Origin: Stercorarius parasiticus | Lineage: Eukaryota > Chordata > Aves > Charadriiformes > Stercorariidae | NCBI GenBank assembly: GCA_013396915.1 | Contig: VWZL01001293.1 | Location: 265,396-329,395, forward strand | Direction: 5' to 3' | Length of the DNA: 64,000 bases | In this document: piece by piece, positions 22,720-33,880 of the stretch | How positions within the stretch are numbered: the stretch's first letter is position 1 | How the letters are laid out: each line of letters starts with the position of its first letter | The notes under the pieces: model-generated | The model's input: the letters and a program-made list of their open reading frames with translations, nothing else | Databases searched by the model: none | Told to the model about the DNA's origin: nothing | Program-made: the position numbers and the translations under genes

Positions 22720-23275
22720 GAAGATGTTTTAACCTTGGTTAGATGCACCATCCTCTTCCTATAATTCTGGTTCCTGCAGACCTATTACGCGCAGAAGCCA
22801 TCTCCTCATCAGCGGAACAACTCGCTTGCAGAATAATAAAGAAGTGAAGAAAGTTTCCGGCATTTCCTTACATGAAACTGGAAGAAATTGGAAGTCCCAG
22901 CAGGGCTGCGCCGTGGTGGCTCTTGCGGGCTCATTTCAGTAAAGAATTTGGGGTGAGCAGACGCTTTGTGCAATTATTAGGAAAATGATTAGTAGCCTTC
23001 CAAACGCAGGGGTGGAAATGCACACAGCATTAACGTTTAATGAGCATTGCACAATCCAGGATCATCAGTTTACTCACTTCGCGGAGCCCACAGGTCATAA
23101 AATTCAGGCTGGATTGTGTGAAGCATCTTACACAAAGGGCTTCCCGTAACAAAATAAGCCTTTAATTAGCAGAACATCATGCGAGGCTGAGGTGCAACTT
23201 TCCCAGACATATCACCGGTGACGTTAATTACCGAAAGGCTTTGCACATGCATGATTTATGCCTTTTTTTCCCTTG
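22720..23275. promoter_or_regulatory. AT-rich island, candidate conserved non-coding element
   Basis: Motifs include GCAATTATTAGG, AAATGATTAGTAG, CATTAACGTTTAATGAGC, GCCTTTAATTAGC and ACGTTAATTACC. ATTGCACAATCC (23045-23056) is a C/EBP-like site. It lies just right of the CpG-rich segment at 22258. No coding character. Confidence 0.38.
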
Positions 23276-23780
23276 CAGGGCCGCTGCGTTGTGTCTCGTC
23301 GTGGGGCTGGGGAGGGCTGGCACCGCCGCGGGCAGGGGGTGCCCGTGGGCTGGGACGGGGGCACGGCCACTGCTCCCCCTCTTCTCCGGTTTGCATCCGA
23401 AATTTCCCCTTGCGGATGCGCCTGGCTTCTGGTCCCGGCCGTGCTCTGGAGGAATTGTGTAATTAATGGTTTCCTTGTCCGTGCCCAGTGATGCAGTTAT
23501 AATTTTGTAATTTTACTTTCGGAGCTGGGAGGCGTCGGATGGCAAGCGCTTTGCGGGGGAAAAACCGGCGAGGCTGTCGTGAGGTACGAGTAGGCGATGT
23601 TAACGCGTGAGGCTCAGCCAAACCGTCTGAGACTCATCCATCCCAGTCTGGGACCGGGAGGAACCCGCCAGCATCCCCCATCCGCTGGCCACAGCACGGC
23701 CGGGGACGCGCGGTGCCGACCGGTGCCAGAACCACGCCGAGAGATGCGGGGAGAGACACGTGGTTTTAAACCATTAGGTG
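23276..23780. other. GC-rich spacer, no gene seen
   Basis: CpG content is moderate (23280-23350 and 23680-23760). Small frames only. Confidence 0.4.
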
Positions 23781-24350
23781 AATGATTGTAGTTTTTTAAT
23801 TACAGCCAAAGCTCTATCGTAGGAAACCTTGCAGCGGAGGAGTGAGCAGAGCTAATGGGAAGCGAAGCGTTTGCATTTTGTCGCCTGAAAATGGGGTTGT
23901 TTTTTCTCAGCGCCAGTATCGGCGGGGTCTGCCGCACCGCGCTTCCCTTTGCCATCTTTAAGAGGCTCCTTTGCTGGAAGAGCCGCCAAAGAGCCTGGGA
24001 GGGTTCAGCTCCGAGAGATTGAACCGCTGCTGGAGGAGGTGCAGCGTGATGAGGACGATTCCCGCCTGCGATGCTGATCCCAGGCTTTTTTTTTTGGCTC
24101 TTTTTTNTGAGATGCCCTTTATGTCTGTACACACAGGCGTCCCTCGTAGCTGTTACCGTGAAGGGAGAACATCATTAAGAAATAACGAATGGCCCTGCAT
24201 GGGCTCCACCCCACTCTTGGTGCTGGGAAGCCTAATTAGACCGCAGAGATAACGATGGAGCGCTCGGATGAATTTGCATGGGACTCCAGCCTGTGTAGGG
24301 TATGAAAGTAATTTTTTATGCTTATTAGAGGGAAGCTTTTCTCACCGCAG
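23781..24350. other. Mixed segment with an ambiguous base at 24107
   Basis: It alternates AT-rich patches (23785-23815; 24165-24190; 24225-24330 with CCTAATTAGACC and TTATTAG) with GC-rich DNA. A single N at 24107 follows a T run and is a base-calling or gap-closing ambiguity. No gene. Confidence 0.35.
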
Positions 24351-24745
24351 ACAGAGCCCCGTTAATACCCTTGGAGCTCCTGCCCCAACACCTGCGGCTC
24401 AGGATGGGCTCACGCCGCAAAAACCCTCCCCAGCCCCAAGAGCTTCTTTATTCTGGGGTGCTTTGGGGTGGTTTTGGGGCCTCAGTAAGGCACCGAGTGA
24501 GCACCCGGTGGTATTTGCAGGGGGAGAGAGCAGCATCGCTCCGAGCAGCGAGCGGCTGGGTGGGCTCAGGGGTGTTTGCCCTTGGCGGGGGCTTCGCTCT
24601 GACCGACCAGAGGTGGGAACACGGGGCCTGGGACATGGCGTGGGGCACCCCGAGGAGAGCGGGCGGCCAGTTTAAATCCTCCTGAGGGAACCGGAGACCA
24701 AACTGCCTCCAGCTGCTCACAGGCGGTAGAGCCACACAGCTCTGC
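24351..24745. other. GC-rich spacer, no gene seen
   Basis: A 135-codon plus frame and a 104-codon frame overlap in different phases, and neither is recognisable. Confidence 0.4.
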
Positions 24746-25215
24746 GTTAGATTTACTGCATTTAAATTTTCCAGGCGGCAGCTTTGTTCTCCTCCTAAGC
24801 GAAAGCATCCAGTCTGCTCCTTTAAAGCATTTTGCTCATCTTTATTATCTCATCTCTTGGTTTTCCCTTCCCCAAATAAGTGGTCACTGTGGGCTTGGCA
24901 GCCTTTCCGTGCCGCCGGAGGATGCCGAGAGCTGCGGCTTGGAGCAAAATTGGGGGAACCTGTCACTCGCCCACCCCTCTTTGATTAAAGCTCCTGACAC
25001 CAGGATCACCATTAACGCTTCTTGCCTAATGAAGCTTCTCGCAGCTTATGAGCGATGGCAAACACGTAAACAGGTTTCATCAGGCAAACTCTTTCTGATT
25101 ACAGGTGTGCTTTGGGTTAATTAGGTGGAAGTGTCTATGTTTGCTTTCACTTTTCACAATTTTTGACACGCCGCACAGAGAAAAGAAATAAAATACTGCA
25201 AGAGTTTGGAAGTTT
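24746..25215. promoter_or_regulatory. AT-rich island, candidate regulatory element
   Basis: Contains GCATTTAAATTTTCC, CCATTAACGC, GCCTAATGAAGC, GGTTAATTAGG (25117-25127) and TTGATTAAAG. Interrupted by a GC-richer stretch at 24885-24960. Composition and motif evidence only. Confidence 0.3.
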
Positions 25216-26080
25216 TTAGCGATGTTGATTTCCAGAAACAAGAGGATGCACTTGGGTTTTGGTGGAAAGCTGGCCCCCAGCATGGGGTGGGCAGCGGGGG
25301 GGGGCTGGCTGCCGGCAAACCAGCCGCGAGCCGGGGGAGAGGTGTCCGGCCGAGCCTGGGGCTCCGGCAGAGCTGCAGCTGAAGGAGGAAGGTACAATAC
25401 GGGATTCCCTGCTTGCTTCCAGCTCCTTCTGCTGCTCTTCCACCCTTGTTCCTGATCCCGCAACCCAAGGGACTTTGGGTAAAAGCTTCCAGGTGTTTTG
25501 CGTGAGAAAGACAGGGGAGAAACTGGGGGGAAAAACCCCCCTCAGGCCCCAGTGGCCCATTTCCCCGTGGAACGTGTCTTAATCCCTTGCCCAGCGCATC
25601 CTATTCCTGAGTTTTGGGCAAGATCACTGGCCCTTCCTCATGCTGCCATTCCCAGCGAGCTCCAGCGCCGATGGTGCTGGGAGCGGCAGATCCGGCTGGG
25701 AATAGGGACGTGCCTGGCGGGGCGGCACTCTGGTTTGTGGCACGTTAAAAAGGGGCAGTGCCTGGGGTTAAGAGCGGGCTGAGATGGCATCAGCGAAACC
25801 CAAAGCCAGCCAGCCCATCATCTCTGCTTGCAAAGAACCGCTCCGAGGTACGAACCCACGGATTCAGCTCTCGCACATCCTTCTGCCTCGTGGTTGCCGA
25901 AAGCCTTGCTCCAGGAGGAATGTGGCGCCAATAATTGGCGTTAATTGGCACTAACCATACCCCCCTGATACCAGGGCTGTCCTGGGGGCTGGTGGAGTTC
26001 TGCTCTTTGCGTGTGGTTTGACCGGGGGGTGTGTCGTGCTCTGCAGCCGCGGGCTGAAGAGCCGCGTACAGCCCGGCCAG
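25216..26080. other. GC-rich spacer, no gene seen
   Basis: Overlapping frames of 94-127 codons on both strands. GGCGTTAATTGGC near 25937 is the only AT-rich landmark. No repeats. Confidence 0.4.
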
Positions 26081-26860
26081 CAAATTCTTGTCAAGGGCTT
26101 TTCATACGGCTGAGACTTGCAGCAACATGGATAAAACGTGGAGCAGAAGTGCGGGATAATAGCTCTGTTTTTCTGCAGCGATTGCTCAGAGAGAGACGTG
26201 AAACTGCCCCATTAAACGCTCTGGCTCTATCCACAGGACATCAGGAGAGGTCAGGGGTCTATTCTGTCTTATGCTGTTAATATTTCGGACTGAGCCAGGC
26301 TTTGTGATGTAGAGGTTTGGTCTACAACGCGCCTGCCTTAATGAACTATAACAGCACAGAAGGCAATTATGTTTTTGTCTAGACCTGTCTAAGACCATCA
26401 ACAGCACCTCATTACTTTACAGATTGTTAATGCTGTTGGCAGAAGTTGAAGATCCTCCTTGGAAAAAAAAAAAAAAAAAAAAAATCAAATTTATTCTCTG
26501 CTGCGGCGTACTTTAGCTGATGATAAATGATAAATAGGGGCTTGTGGCTAATTAGACCTCGCTTTGTCCAGAGGCAGATACATAACCGTAAACCGTAACC
26601 AGGATAAAAGGAAGAGGGGAAATGGCAGAGAACTCGCGTGAGGTTTTTTTTAAAGATCATTAGAAGCTTTAGGGAAAACGAGGAAAACAAAACTGCTGCT
26701 GTTGTGCGTCCGCCCGTCTTCTCCGCGTATAAGGACTCATGGACAACAATTAGTCATACCCCCCTCCAGACTTCGGGCATGGATTCGTTACGTACATCTT
26801 ATTTTTTTTTTTTTCCGTTTTTATTTACATACCAAATCTGATAAGGAGGAAGGGACCCTC
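26081..26860. promoter_or_regulatory. AT-rich island with a poly-A run, candidate regulatory element
   Basis: A 22-base A run occupies 26463-26484. Around it are AACTATAACAGC, CAATTATG, the short duplication TGATAAATGATAAATAG (26521-26537), GCTAATTAG and CAATTAGTC. The A run has no upstream polyadenylation signal or cDNA-like sequence, so I read it as simple sequence and not a retrocopy tail. Confidence 0.3.
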
Positions 26861-26904
26861 GATGGGGCTTCCTACCAGCGCTTTTCCAATTTCAAAATGC
26901 GTGG

Positions 26905-27005
26905 TGCAATTACTCATTTTTCCCCGCGTTTCCGTCCCCCCTTGCTCCGTGGGGAAAGGGAATAGCAGGGGGGGATGGAAACGCGGGGAAAAATGAGTAA
27001 TTGCA
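26905..27005. repeat. Long inverted repeat, 42-bp arms and 17-bp loop
   Basis: Arm 1 is 26905-26946 and arm 2 is 26964-27005, with 40 of 42 positions complementary. Both mismatches (26934 against 26976, and 26942 against 26968) are G against T as read on the plus strand, so a plus-strand RNA would pair them as G-U wobbles. A minus-strand RNA would have two A-C mismatches. The arms start with TGCAATTACTC and contain CCCCGCGTTTCC. It could be a fold-back duplication from template switching, a small MITE-like element or a hairpin RNA source. No known family was recognised. Confidence 0.9.
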
Positions 27006-27556
27006 AAGTGGCTGGGGCAGGGGTGGTCCTTGGGGTGGGGGGGCCGATGCCGGCCGGCGCGGGGACCACCGGGAACCACCACTGGGAGCCGAGGCAGAAG
27101 GGCCCCGGGAGCGGGATGTTGCAAATAATTCAGGCTCTGTCAGCGCAACGGTTGCGAGAGCAGAGATGCGTGTTGTGAGCTGTCAGCTGACAGTAATGGA
27201 CTTGTTAGGGCTCCTGATTGATGGCGATGGCCTTGGAAATTGCCAGAAGCCGTTTCAATCTCTGTCTGGCTCTGACACAGCCGTGCACGGGGATGGCGGG
27301 GGAAGCGCTGACAGACCACTTTGGGCAGGCTCTGCCCTTCGCGCCGCCCGCCGCTGCTCTTGGCTGCTACATGGCGCCTTCCAGACATCAGCCACCACGT
27401 CCAGCCCTTCAGTGCTACAGATATGAGTGGTTTGGAGACCCACAGGTCTCCTCTGTCTCCGCCTGTGGAGCAGCCCCGGAGGGAAGGGCACAAGGATGCA
27501 CCGTAGCGGTCGGTGATGAGTCAGGCTCCATGAGAAATGTACAGTAGGAGAGACGA
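27006..27556. other. GC-rich spacer with a 14-bp palindrome
   Basis: CTGTCAGCTGACAG at 27180-27193 is a perfect palindrome, with an E-box CAGCTG at its centre and TGTCA/TGACA half-sites on either side. Open frames up to 141 codons are unrecognised. Confidence 0.4.
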
Positions 27557-27882
27557 GTGGGTCATCTTCATCTCGGGGTTGCATGGTTCTATGTTCTGAC
27601 TTTCTAAATGTGATCACAGCAGTAAAGAGCCGCTGCCCGTTCAGCGTCCTGAGGAGATATGTGGTGGTCAAAAGCAATGTCCCCCTGGCCATCTCCATCA
27701 CCTTTCAGCCCACAGTTGGGTGGATCATCTTCATCTCAGGGTTGCATGGTTCTATGTTCTGACTTTCTAAATGTGATCACAGCAGTAAAGAGCCGCTGCC
27801 CGTTCAGCGTCCTGAGGAGATATGTGGTGGTCAAAAGCAATGTCCACCTGGCCATCTCTGTCATCTTTCAGCCCACAGTTGG
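27557..27882. repeat. 163-bp tandem duplication, two copies
   Basis: Copy 1 is 27557-27719 and copy 2 is 27720-27882, with exactly 163 bp between matching bases. I count 6 differences (about 96% identity), all substitutions. The unit is not a multiple of 3, so no frame is kept across both copies. A third copy begins GTGGA at 27883 and then diverges. I do not recognise the unit as a known repeat family. Confidence 0.92.
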
Positions 27883-28344
27883 GTGGAGGGTGCTGCAACT
27901 GTCCTGCAAACCAGGGCCAGGTGCTGCTGGAGCCCCTGGCTTGGTGTTGACAAGGGACCTGGGGAAGGGGAAGGGGAAAGGGAAGGGAGGCTTGGAACCC
28001 TTTCTTTGGCAAATCAGACCATTTTACAGTTGTGACCCAACTTTGTGGTCTTGGGGTCGCTGACATAAGCCATGGGGTGAGGTGGGCAGACCTTGATGTG
28101 CACTGATGAAATCACTCATACCTGTAGTGATGCTACTAAACTGGCATGGTGCAAAGGGCAGCAGAAGGCTTGGTTTTCCTGGTCTTTTCCCCTTAGCCCA
28201 GGCTGTCTGTGATCCATCAGTCCCACAGTGAAAGGAGCAAAATCCTACATGAGAAACCTTGGAGGCGTCTCTCATGCCTTGGTCAGGTTTGAAGGCCAGG
28301 CATCTCATGGAAGTGAGATGAGATCTTCACCCCTGCTTCTCGTG
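27883..28344. other. Spacer with a purine tract and G-quadruplex motif
   Basis: At 27961-27987 the plus strand reads as repeated GGGGAA units (four G runs of 3-4 separated by AA or AAA), followed by another GGG. This satisfies a G-quadruplex pattern. The rest is unique sequence without a supported gene. Confidence 0.55.
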
Positions 28345-28465
28345 GCTGCTTTGAGCAGCCTGGTCTAGTGGGAGGTGTCCCTGCACAGGGCAGGGGGTTG
28401 GAACTAGGTGATCTTTAAGGTCCCTTCCAACCCAAACCATTCTGTGATTGTGTGTGTGATTTTGT
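28345..28465 (+). mobile_element. CR1 LINE, 3'-terminal fragment
   Basis: In CR1 sense orientation: GAGCAGCCTGGTCTAGTGGG, then GGCAGGGGGTTGGAACTAGG, then GGTCCCTTCCAACCC, ending ATTCTGTGATTGTGTG. It is a 5'-truncated remnant of about 120 bp lying about 460 bp downstream of the 163-bp duplication. Moderately diverged. Not coding. Confidence 0.92.
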
Positions 28466-29560
28466 GAAGTGGTTGTCCTGCTGCAGAGGGCATCTCAGCT
28501 CTCCTTGTCTCTGGACTTTGAGGGGTGAAGATCACCAGTTCTTCTCCTAACCTCCACTATAAACCTTACAACCATGGTTTTCTCTGGTTTTGCAGGATCT
28601 GGTGCCTCTCAGGAGGTGGCTGGAGGACGTGCCTGGGTGGAAGACGAGGCGGGAGCTGGAGTGCTGAGCAGAGCAGGTTGTCCAGCACATGAGGTCCTGG
28701 ATGTGGGCACTGCGGTGGTGGTGCGAGCAGGTGAGTGTGTGTGCGTCCGTGGTCATCCAACATGCCCATTGCCTGTGTGTGTTGCCTGGGGATAACATTG
28801 CCTCAGTCCTTGCTGCACACAGCAGCAAAGCAAACAGGGCGGTTATCTTCTTAAAAAAGTACATTTTGATGGGCTGAGTAATGACGCGGAATACGCCTTC
28901 TCTTGGGAAAGTCTCCTCTTGCTCTGCGTTGGTCAATGCCAGAGAGGAAGGGCTGCTGTTATTAATTGCTTGTATTGGGGAATTACCCAAAACAGGCTGA
29001 TGCTATCCCAAGGTATGGAAAGGTGCAAACGTCTGCCCTGGAGATCTTTCCATCTGGTCAGACGGGGAGGGAAGTGTAAGCCTGGGAGATGTGCGGCTGT
29101 GCAGATGTTTATCTCGGAAGCTGGAAGCTTGGCAAATAGCAAATGTCTTCATGTGGCCGTGGATGGGGAAAGGGGTTTTGCTTGTTTGCGCTGAGGGATT
29201 GGCCTCCTTGCCGACGTCACCGTGTGGGAATGCGTAAAGGAGCAGAGCTGTGCTGTTTCCTCGTCTCGTCTTTCCCAGTGGCTCTTGCCCTCTGTTTTGC
29301 CTCTCCCTGTTGCTTTTTCACCGTTGGCTCCTTTCCTGGAGGCAGGCTAAGGGAAGAGCCGCTGCAGCCGTGACGGTGCTGCAGCCCAGCACCAAACCAT
29401 GCCCTTTAATCCATGCCCATCACCTTTAATCCAAGCTCTGCAGTGGTCACCGGCGGTGGAGGCCGGAGCTCCTTTCTCTTGTACATCCCATGGCCATGGC
29501 TGGGACTCAGCCTGCAAAAAGAGAAGGCAACTGCTGTTCTCCAGAGAAGTCTTTCCATTT
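28466..29560. other. Mixed-composition spacer, no gene seen
   Basis: A 147-codon minus-strand frame (28547-28990) has no domain. GCAGGTGAGTGTGTGTGCG near 28728 mimics a splice donor but has no exon support. Confidence 0.4.
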
Positions 29561-30455
29561 GGCATGGAATAAAATTAACGGCCCAAGGCAGCACTAAAAT
29601 GCCGCGTACTGTGTGGTCATGGGGTTTCATCCACAAGGGAAACCTGTTCAAAGCAGAGCTTAGTTATTAGGATGGTATGGAGTATGGAGAGTTCGTTTTA
29701 TGAGAGTAGAAAGACGCTTGCCTCCTTAATCAAGAAAAACAGCCTGTGGAGGAGGTTATGGGTGTGATTAATAGATACACTTGGGACATAAGCATGAAGG
29801 TGAAACTATGTAATGCAGATGTGAATAAACCCAGCGTTGACTTCAGAAGAAGGCTTGCGGCCCTCTGAGAGGGGAAGCACTGGGATCCCCTTGGAGAGGT
29901 GTCAAGATGGAGGCTGTTAATGGTTTTTTTTTGGCATGACTGGCTGGGCTCTGTGGTCTTTCCAGTCCTAGGTGAAGAAAATTGGCCTACATTTAGCTGC
30001 TAAATAGAGAAAGAGCTTGGTTCTGTCCGTGCCGAGTGCGGTGCAGAGCCCCGGCGGCAGGAGGCTGTGCTGTGGGGTGGGTAACGGCCGGGCCGGGGTG
30101 GGCAGCGAGGGACCACCGGCCCCTGGGCAAGCAGGGGCTGGATTCAGGCTCTCCTGCCTTCCAGACCCACTTGGAAGCTCAAACCCGTGTGGGGAACCTC
30201 TCTGCCAGCGACCTCGCCAAGTCTGAGGTAGCACAACCTGCTCATCCCCGTGACCCCCCATCTAATTTAAGTCGTTTACCTTAGCTGCAGAAAGAAAATT
30301 AAGGGGGAAAAAAAAAAATCAAATCAAATCCCAGTTGTGGAATTCCTTGTGGTGTTTATTTCCCTCCATTGCGTTGCCCCCAGCCCTGACACTCGCAGCC
30401 CGCGCCGGGCTCTGCCAACGCACGTCGCTTTGACCTGAAGGGATCGCTATGTCTT
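29561..30455. other. Mixed spacer, possible very old repeat
   Basis: The part at 29735-29975 (AGCCTGTGGAGGAGGTTATG and later GTGGTCTTTCCAGTCCTA) faintly resembles the 3' region of older CR1 families, but too weakly to call. From 30030 the sequence is GC-rich with short frames only. Confidence 0.3.
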
Positions 30456-30960
30456 AGGTATAAGGTGTGATTTCGTTCCCTCTTTTTCAATCTCGGGGCT
30501 CGTTTTAGCGCATGCGATCATTTTGAATTGTTCTCAGCAGTGAGGTATTTTTTTAAATGGACTATTGAGCTCAGATAACAAATTTTAAATTATAACACGC
30601 CTGACCTGAGCCAATTTAAACTTAATCTAAAATGCCGAATAGCTGCTACCCCAAATGGCTGCAAGAACGCACACACGCACAGAGCTGTTGCTTACAGAAA
30701 GTCATTGCAGTGAAGCGAGCGTGGCCTCCAGCCCGCAAGGCAGTGCAAACCTCGATCGGGTGCTTTGCTGGACCCTCGTGATTTAAAGCAGATTTGTGTG
30801 GAGCAAAATCTGAATTAAAATATTTTTGTGTCTCTTCAGGCCGCATTAAAAAGCAGGCTGCTTCAGTGCGATGGTTTTGTTTGTTTGTTTTTTTTAAATG
30901 CCCATTTTTGGCTAGGTTGTCATTCAATTACCAAGGCCTCTGGCTAGCTTGCTTTGAGAT
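30456..30960. promoter_or_regulatory. AT-rich island, candidate regulatory element
   Basis: It contains TTTTTTTAAATGGAC, AACAAATTTTAAATTATAAC (30579-30598), CCAATTTAAACTTAATC, GAATTAAAATATT and a T-rich tract (TTTGTTTGTTTTTTTTAAATG). All frames are broken often. Regulatory role inferred. Confidence 0.3.
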
Positions 30961-31970
30961 GAGCTTGCAGAAGATGGGTGCTGGCTGTGCAGAATGATGC
31001 TCATGGCCAGGGCACAGGGAGATGGGGACCCCCGGGGGGGTGCTTAGCCGCGGCGGTGGATGCTCATCGTCACCATCCAAGGCCTTCCTGTAACCATCAG
31101 GCAACCTGGTATCTGCCACACGCCCGTTGTCCTGCCCTCTGCCAAGGAGGGTTGTCCATGCTTTGTGTTTTGTTCTGGGTGGTCCCGGTTGCAGAGCATC
31201 CCGCCGGGTCCGGGGTCGCCAGGATGGAGCGCTGGATCTTGTGCATTGGGTCTGGTGCCCTTCATCCCGGGGATCATCTCCTGGGATCTGGCTTGTGGAA
31301 ACAGCAGGATTCCGTAGGTGCTGGTGCAGAGCAGGACGCGGCCGTCACCCTGGCTGCCGTCAGGGTCCCTGCCTGGGAGAGAGCGCAGGCGCAGCGGCAC
31401 AAAACCCGTCGGGTGCCGTCGGGTCCGGAGCCACGCTGTGCTAATGGGCTGCTCCGGCATCAACCGTGGATGGACCCAAGGGGCTTCCAAGCATCACCTA
31501 TGAAGTTATTAATTTAGATTTTCCCAACCACTCTTTATTTCCTCTTGCCTCTTCCATATGCCCTTCCTCAGCCGAGCGGCTCGGGCAGAGCTCCCGGGGG
31601 CTGACCTGGGGATCTCCCCATGCCTTTGGTACCGTGAGTGGCTCAGCTTGAGGAAAAACCACATTTAACGCAGATGGAGAGCTCCCCTTTTTTTGGAATA
31701 TTTGTGGATGGGAGGGTCCTTTGTGGGGAACACCCCCAAAAAGGCCAGCAGACGCCCAGCGGCACGCACGGCAATGCAGGCGATGCTGCGGGGAGGTTTG
31801 CGGGCTCCCGGAGCATAAATCTGGAGCGGGGGCTGTCGCGGTGCAGCCGTGTCGGGGAAGCCGTGCCTGCGGCGAGCCAAGCCGTGCCGCGCCGCGCCGT
31901 GCCGCAGGAGCAGCCGCGACAAGCCGCGACCGTAAAGCCTGCGTGCAAGAAATCATCCGTGCTGAATAAA
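30961..31970. other. GC-rich spacer with a GCCGY pentamer run
   Basis: Five tandem pentamers GCCGT/GCCGC occupy 31881-31905 in a CpG-rich patch (about 31840-31940). Overlapping 148-179 codon frames on both strands have no recognisable domains. Confidence 0.45.
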
Positions 31971-32800
31971 ATGACAAGAGAGCTGTAATGCTTTGTGGAG
32001 TGTGTTTAATGAAAATATCAGCCCAGGCCTACGACATGAGGCATTCATGTATAATAAAATGAGGTTCCTGAAACACTTCAGAGCATAAACCATCTGGTCT
32101 GCTGTGATGTACTAACAGCTTTGACTAATTTTTAATGCAGGTTTTATGACGGATATGCACATCACGCTACCCATGCATAAGGAAGATACAGCCTGGCTGC
32201 ACTTTGAACTGAGATGACTGATGATGAATTTGTCTCCCATTTTAATTACTTTCTGTACATTAAAGGTGTAGTGGACCATGTGAAGTGCTTTGTCTGGCTT
32301 ATCCCCTCTGTGTCCCCACATCTCCTTAAAGTGCCGGAGCTGCCTCCGCTCCCTTATCTGCAGCCAGGCGTGCGGGCGACGGGAAAGAGGGAGATGGAGA
32401 GAAAACCGCCTCGTATAGGGCTCGGTCAATAAACGCGCTGGGCCGCCATCAACAAGCGCATTTCATGAGGTTAATTACTTCTTATTAATCACGTCTCTTG
32501 AAATTTTCTCCAGCCCATATGGCAGGGATCGGTGCTGCCTGGTGGGGTTTGCAAGGAGAAATCGCCATTTTCTTCTGTGCAAATCAGAGCGGTAACTCGC
32601 GACGGAAGAGGCTTTCAGACTGCAATCTCTGCTCTCGGCTGCCTCTCGCCAAGCTTTTTCTCGTTAATGAATTTTTTAAAACACTTTATCAGCTTTAAAA
32701 CATTTATTTATTTAACGCAACCCAAAAGTGGGACCATTTATCTAAGCAAACCCCAGACATTCGGGATGGCGCTCAAATAAGGTTGGCTTTAGTTGGACCA
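31971..32800. promoter_or_regulatory. Long AT-rich island, candidate enhancer cluster
   Basis: Motifs include CTAATTTTTAATGC, CCCATTTTAATTAC, GAGGTTAATTACTTC (32468 onward), TTATTAATC, GTTAATGAATTTTTTA and ACATTTATTTATTTAACG. A GC-richer patch (32310-32400) divides it into two islands. No repeat or coding signal. Confidence 0.37.
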
Positions 32801-33010
32801 AAGCCTCGGCAGGACTTTTGCCCATTTCTCGCTGAATTTGCAGCCTGGCTGGGCTCCGCCCTTCCCCTGATGCCCAGGAGAGCCAGTTTCCCGAGGAAAC
32901 ACCATTTCTGAAAGGCGAGCATCTCCTTACGTCAATTCTTCTGGCAAAACTCAAGCGACCATTTAATGCTCTAGTCTGGGAGGACCACGCTGCTGTTCCT
33001 TCAACTGTTA
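32801..33010. other. GC-rich spacer
   Basis: Short segment with one 110-codon minus-strand frame of no recognised kind. Confidence 0.35.
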
Positions 33011-33880
33011 CCGTCTTTTGGGAAAAAAAAAAAGGAGAAGAATGAATGCAGCTCAGCCAGTGAAGTCGTATCATTCCTCTCCCCTTCCACCACGGCGGCT
33101 CTGGAATATCGGATTTTCTTTCTGAAATATCGGGATTTAATTTGTCAATTAAAACCCGCGACAGGACTTTCAGTCAACAAGAGTGTGGCTTTTTCCAGCT
33201 CTCCCTTCTCTTTCCTTCCATTGGACCTGGAACTGGACAGACCGTTAATTGCAAATACATTGTCAAATGACTTTAGTCCTTTGTTTATTCTGAAAGTCAT
33301 TTGTGAACCGCTCACGATTCCTCTCCCTGCCGTCATCCTTCGGGGATGAATGAGCTTCACTGTAGTCTGGGAATTCAGCTTTGGCTGCGTTTTTGATGCT
33401 TGCAGCGTTGTCCTGGTTTTACTCATCGATTGGCCAGCTGAAGCCTTTTAAAACGGGAGAGGGCTAAATAATGACTAACCTGTCTCCTTAAGCGAGTATC
33501 CAGACATGCTGAATTTCACAAACCTTTTGGGATTCACCAGCATTTGAACAAATAAGCCAACAGTTGTCCCGTTGCCGGAGACAAACCGAGGCAATGGCCG
33601 TGCTGTGAGCGACCGCAGACAAAATGGGTTTTATTAATGGGAATATCCACCAATCGCGGCTTACGCTCTCCAAGTGGAAACTTAAATTCCAGTCTCACTG
33701 TAAAAAAAAAAAATATATAATTAAAAATTCAATAATGAGACTGGGCTCGGTGACTGAGCAGAAGGGAAAGTACCTACAAGCAGCAAATCAATTGCCAAGG
33801 ACGGAAACCCCTCCAAGTGCGATGTGTTAAAAAGCAAAATGTCATTTTATTGGATGTTCTCTTCGTCTTGCTAATGAGCG
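33011..33880. promoter_or_regulatory. Long AT-rich island, candidate enhancer cluster
   Basis: GGATTTAATTTGTCAATTAA (33133-33152), CCGTTAATTGCAAATAC (an octamer-like site next to a TAATT core), ATTGTCAAATGAC and TTATTAATGGG are spread over 850 bp. A TATATAATTAAAAATTC patch follows an A run near 33703-33714. Stops are frequent in all frames. Confidence 0.37.

Noticed and set aside
26463..26484. 22-base A run as a processed-pseudogene tail
   Set aside because: No AATAAA-type signal just upstream, no cDNA-like sequence and no evident target-site duplication; the same holds for the A runs at 63719 and 37670.
27659..28063. 134-codon plus-strand frame across the 163-bp duplication
   Set aside because: The duplication is not a multiple of 3, so the two copies are read in different frames; no conserved protein is implied.
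29735..29975. Possible ancient CR1 remnant
   Set aside because: Only short scattered words match older CR1 tails. A library search would be needed, so it is not listed as an element.
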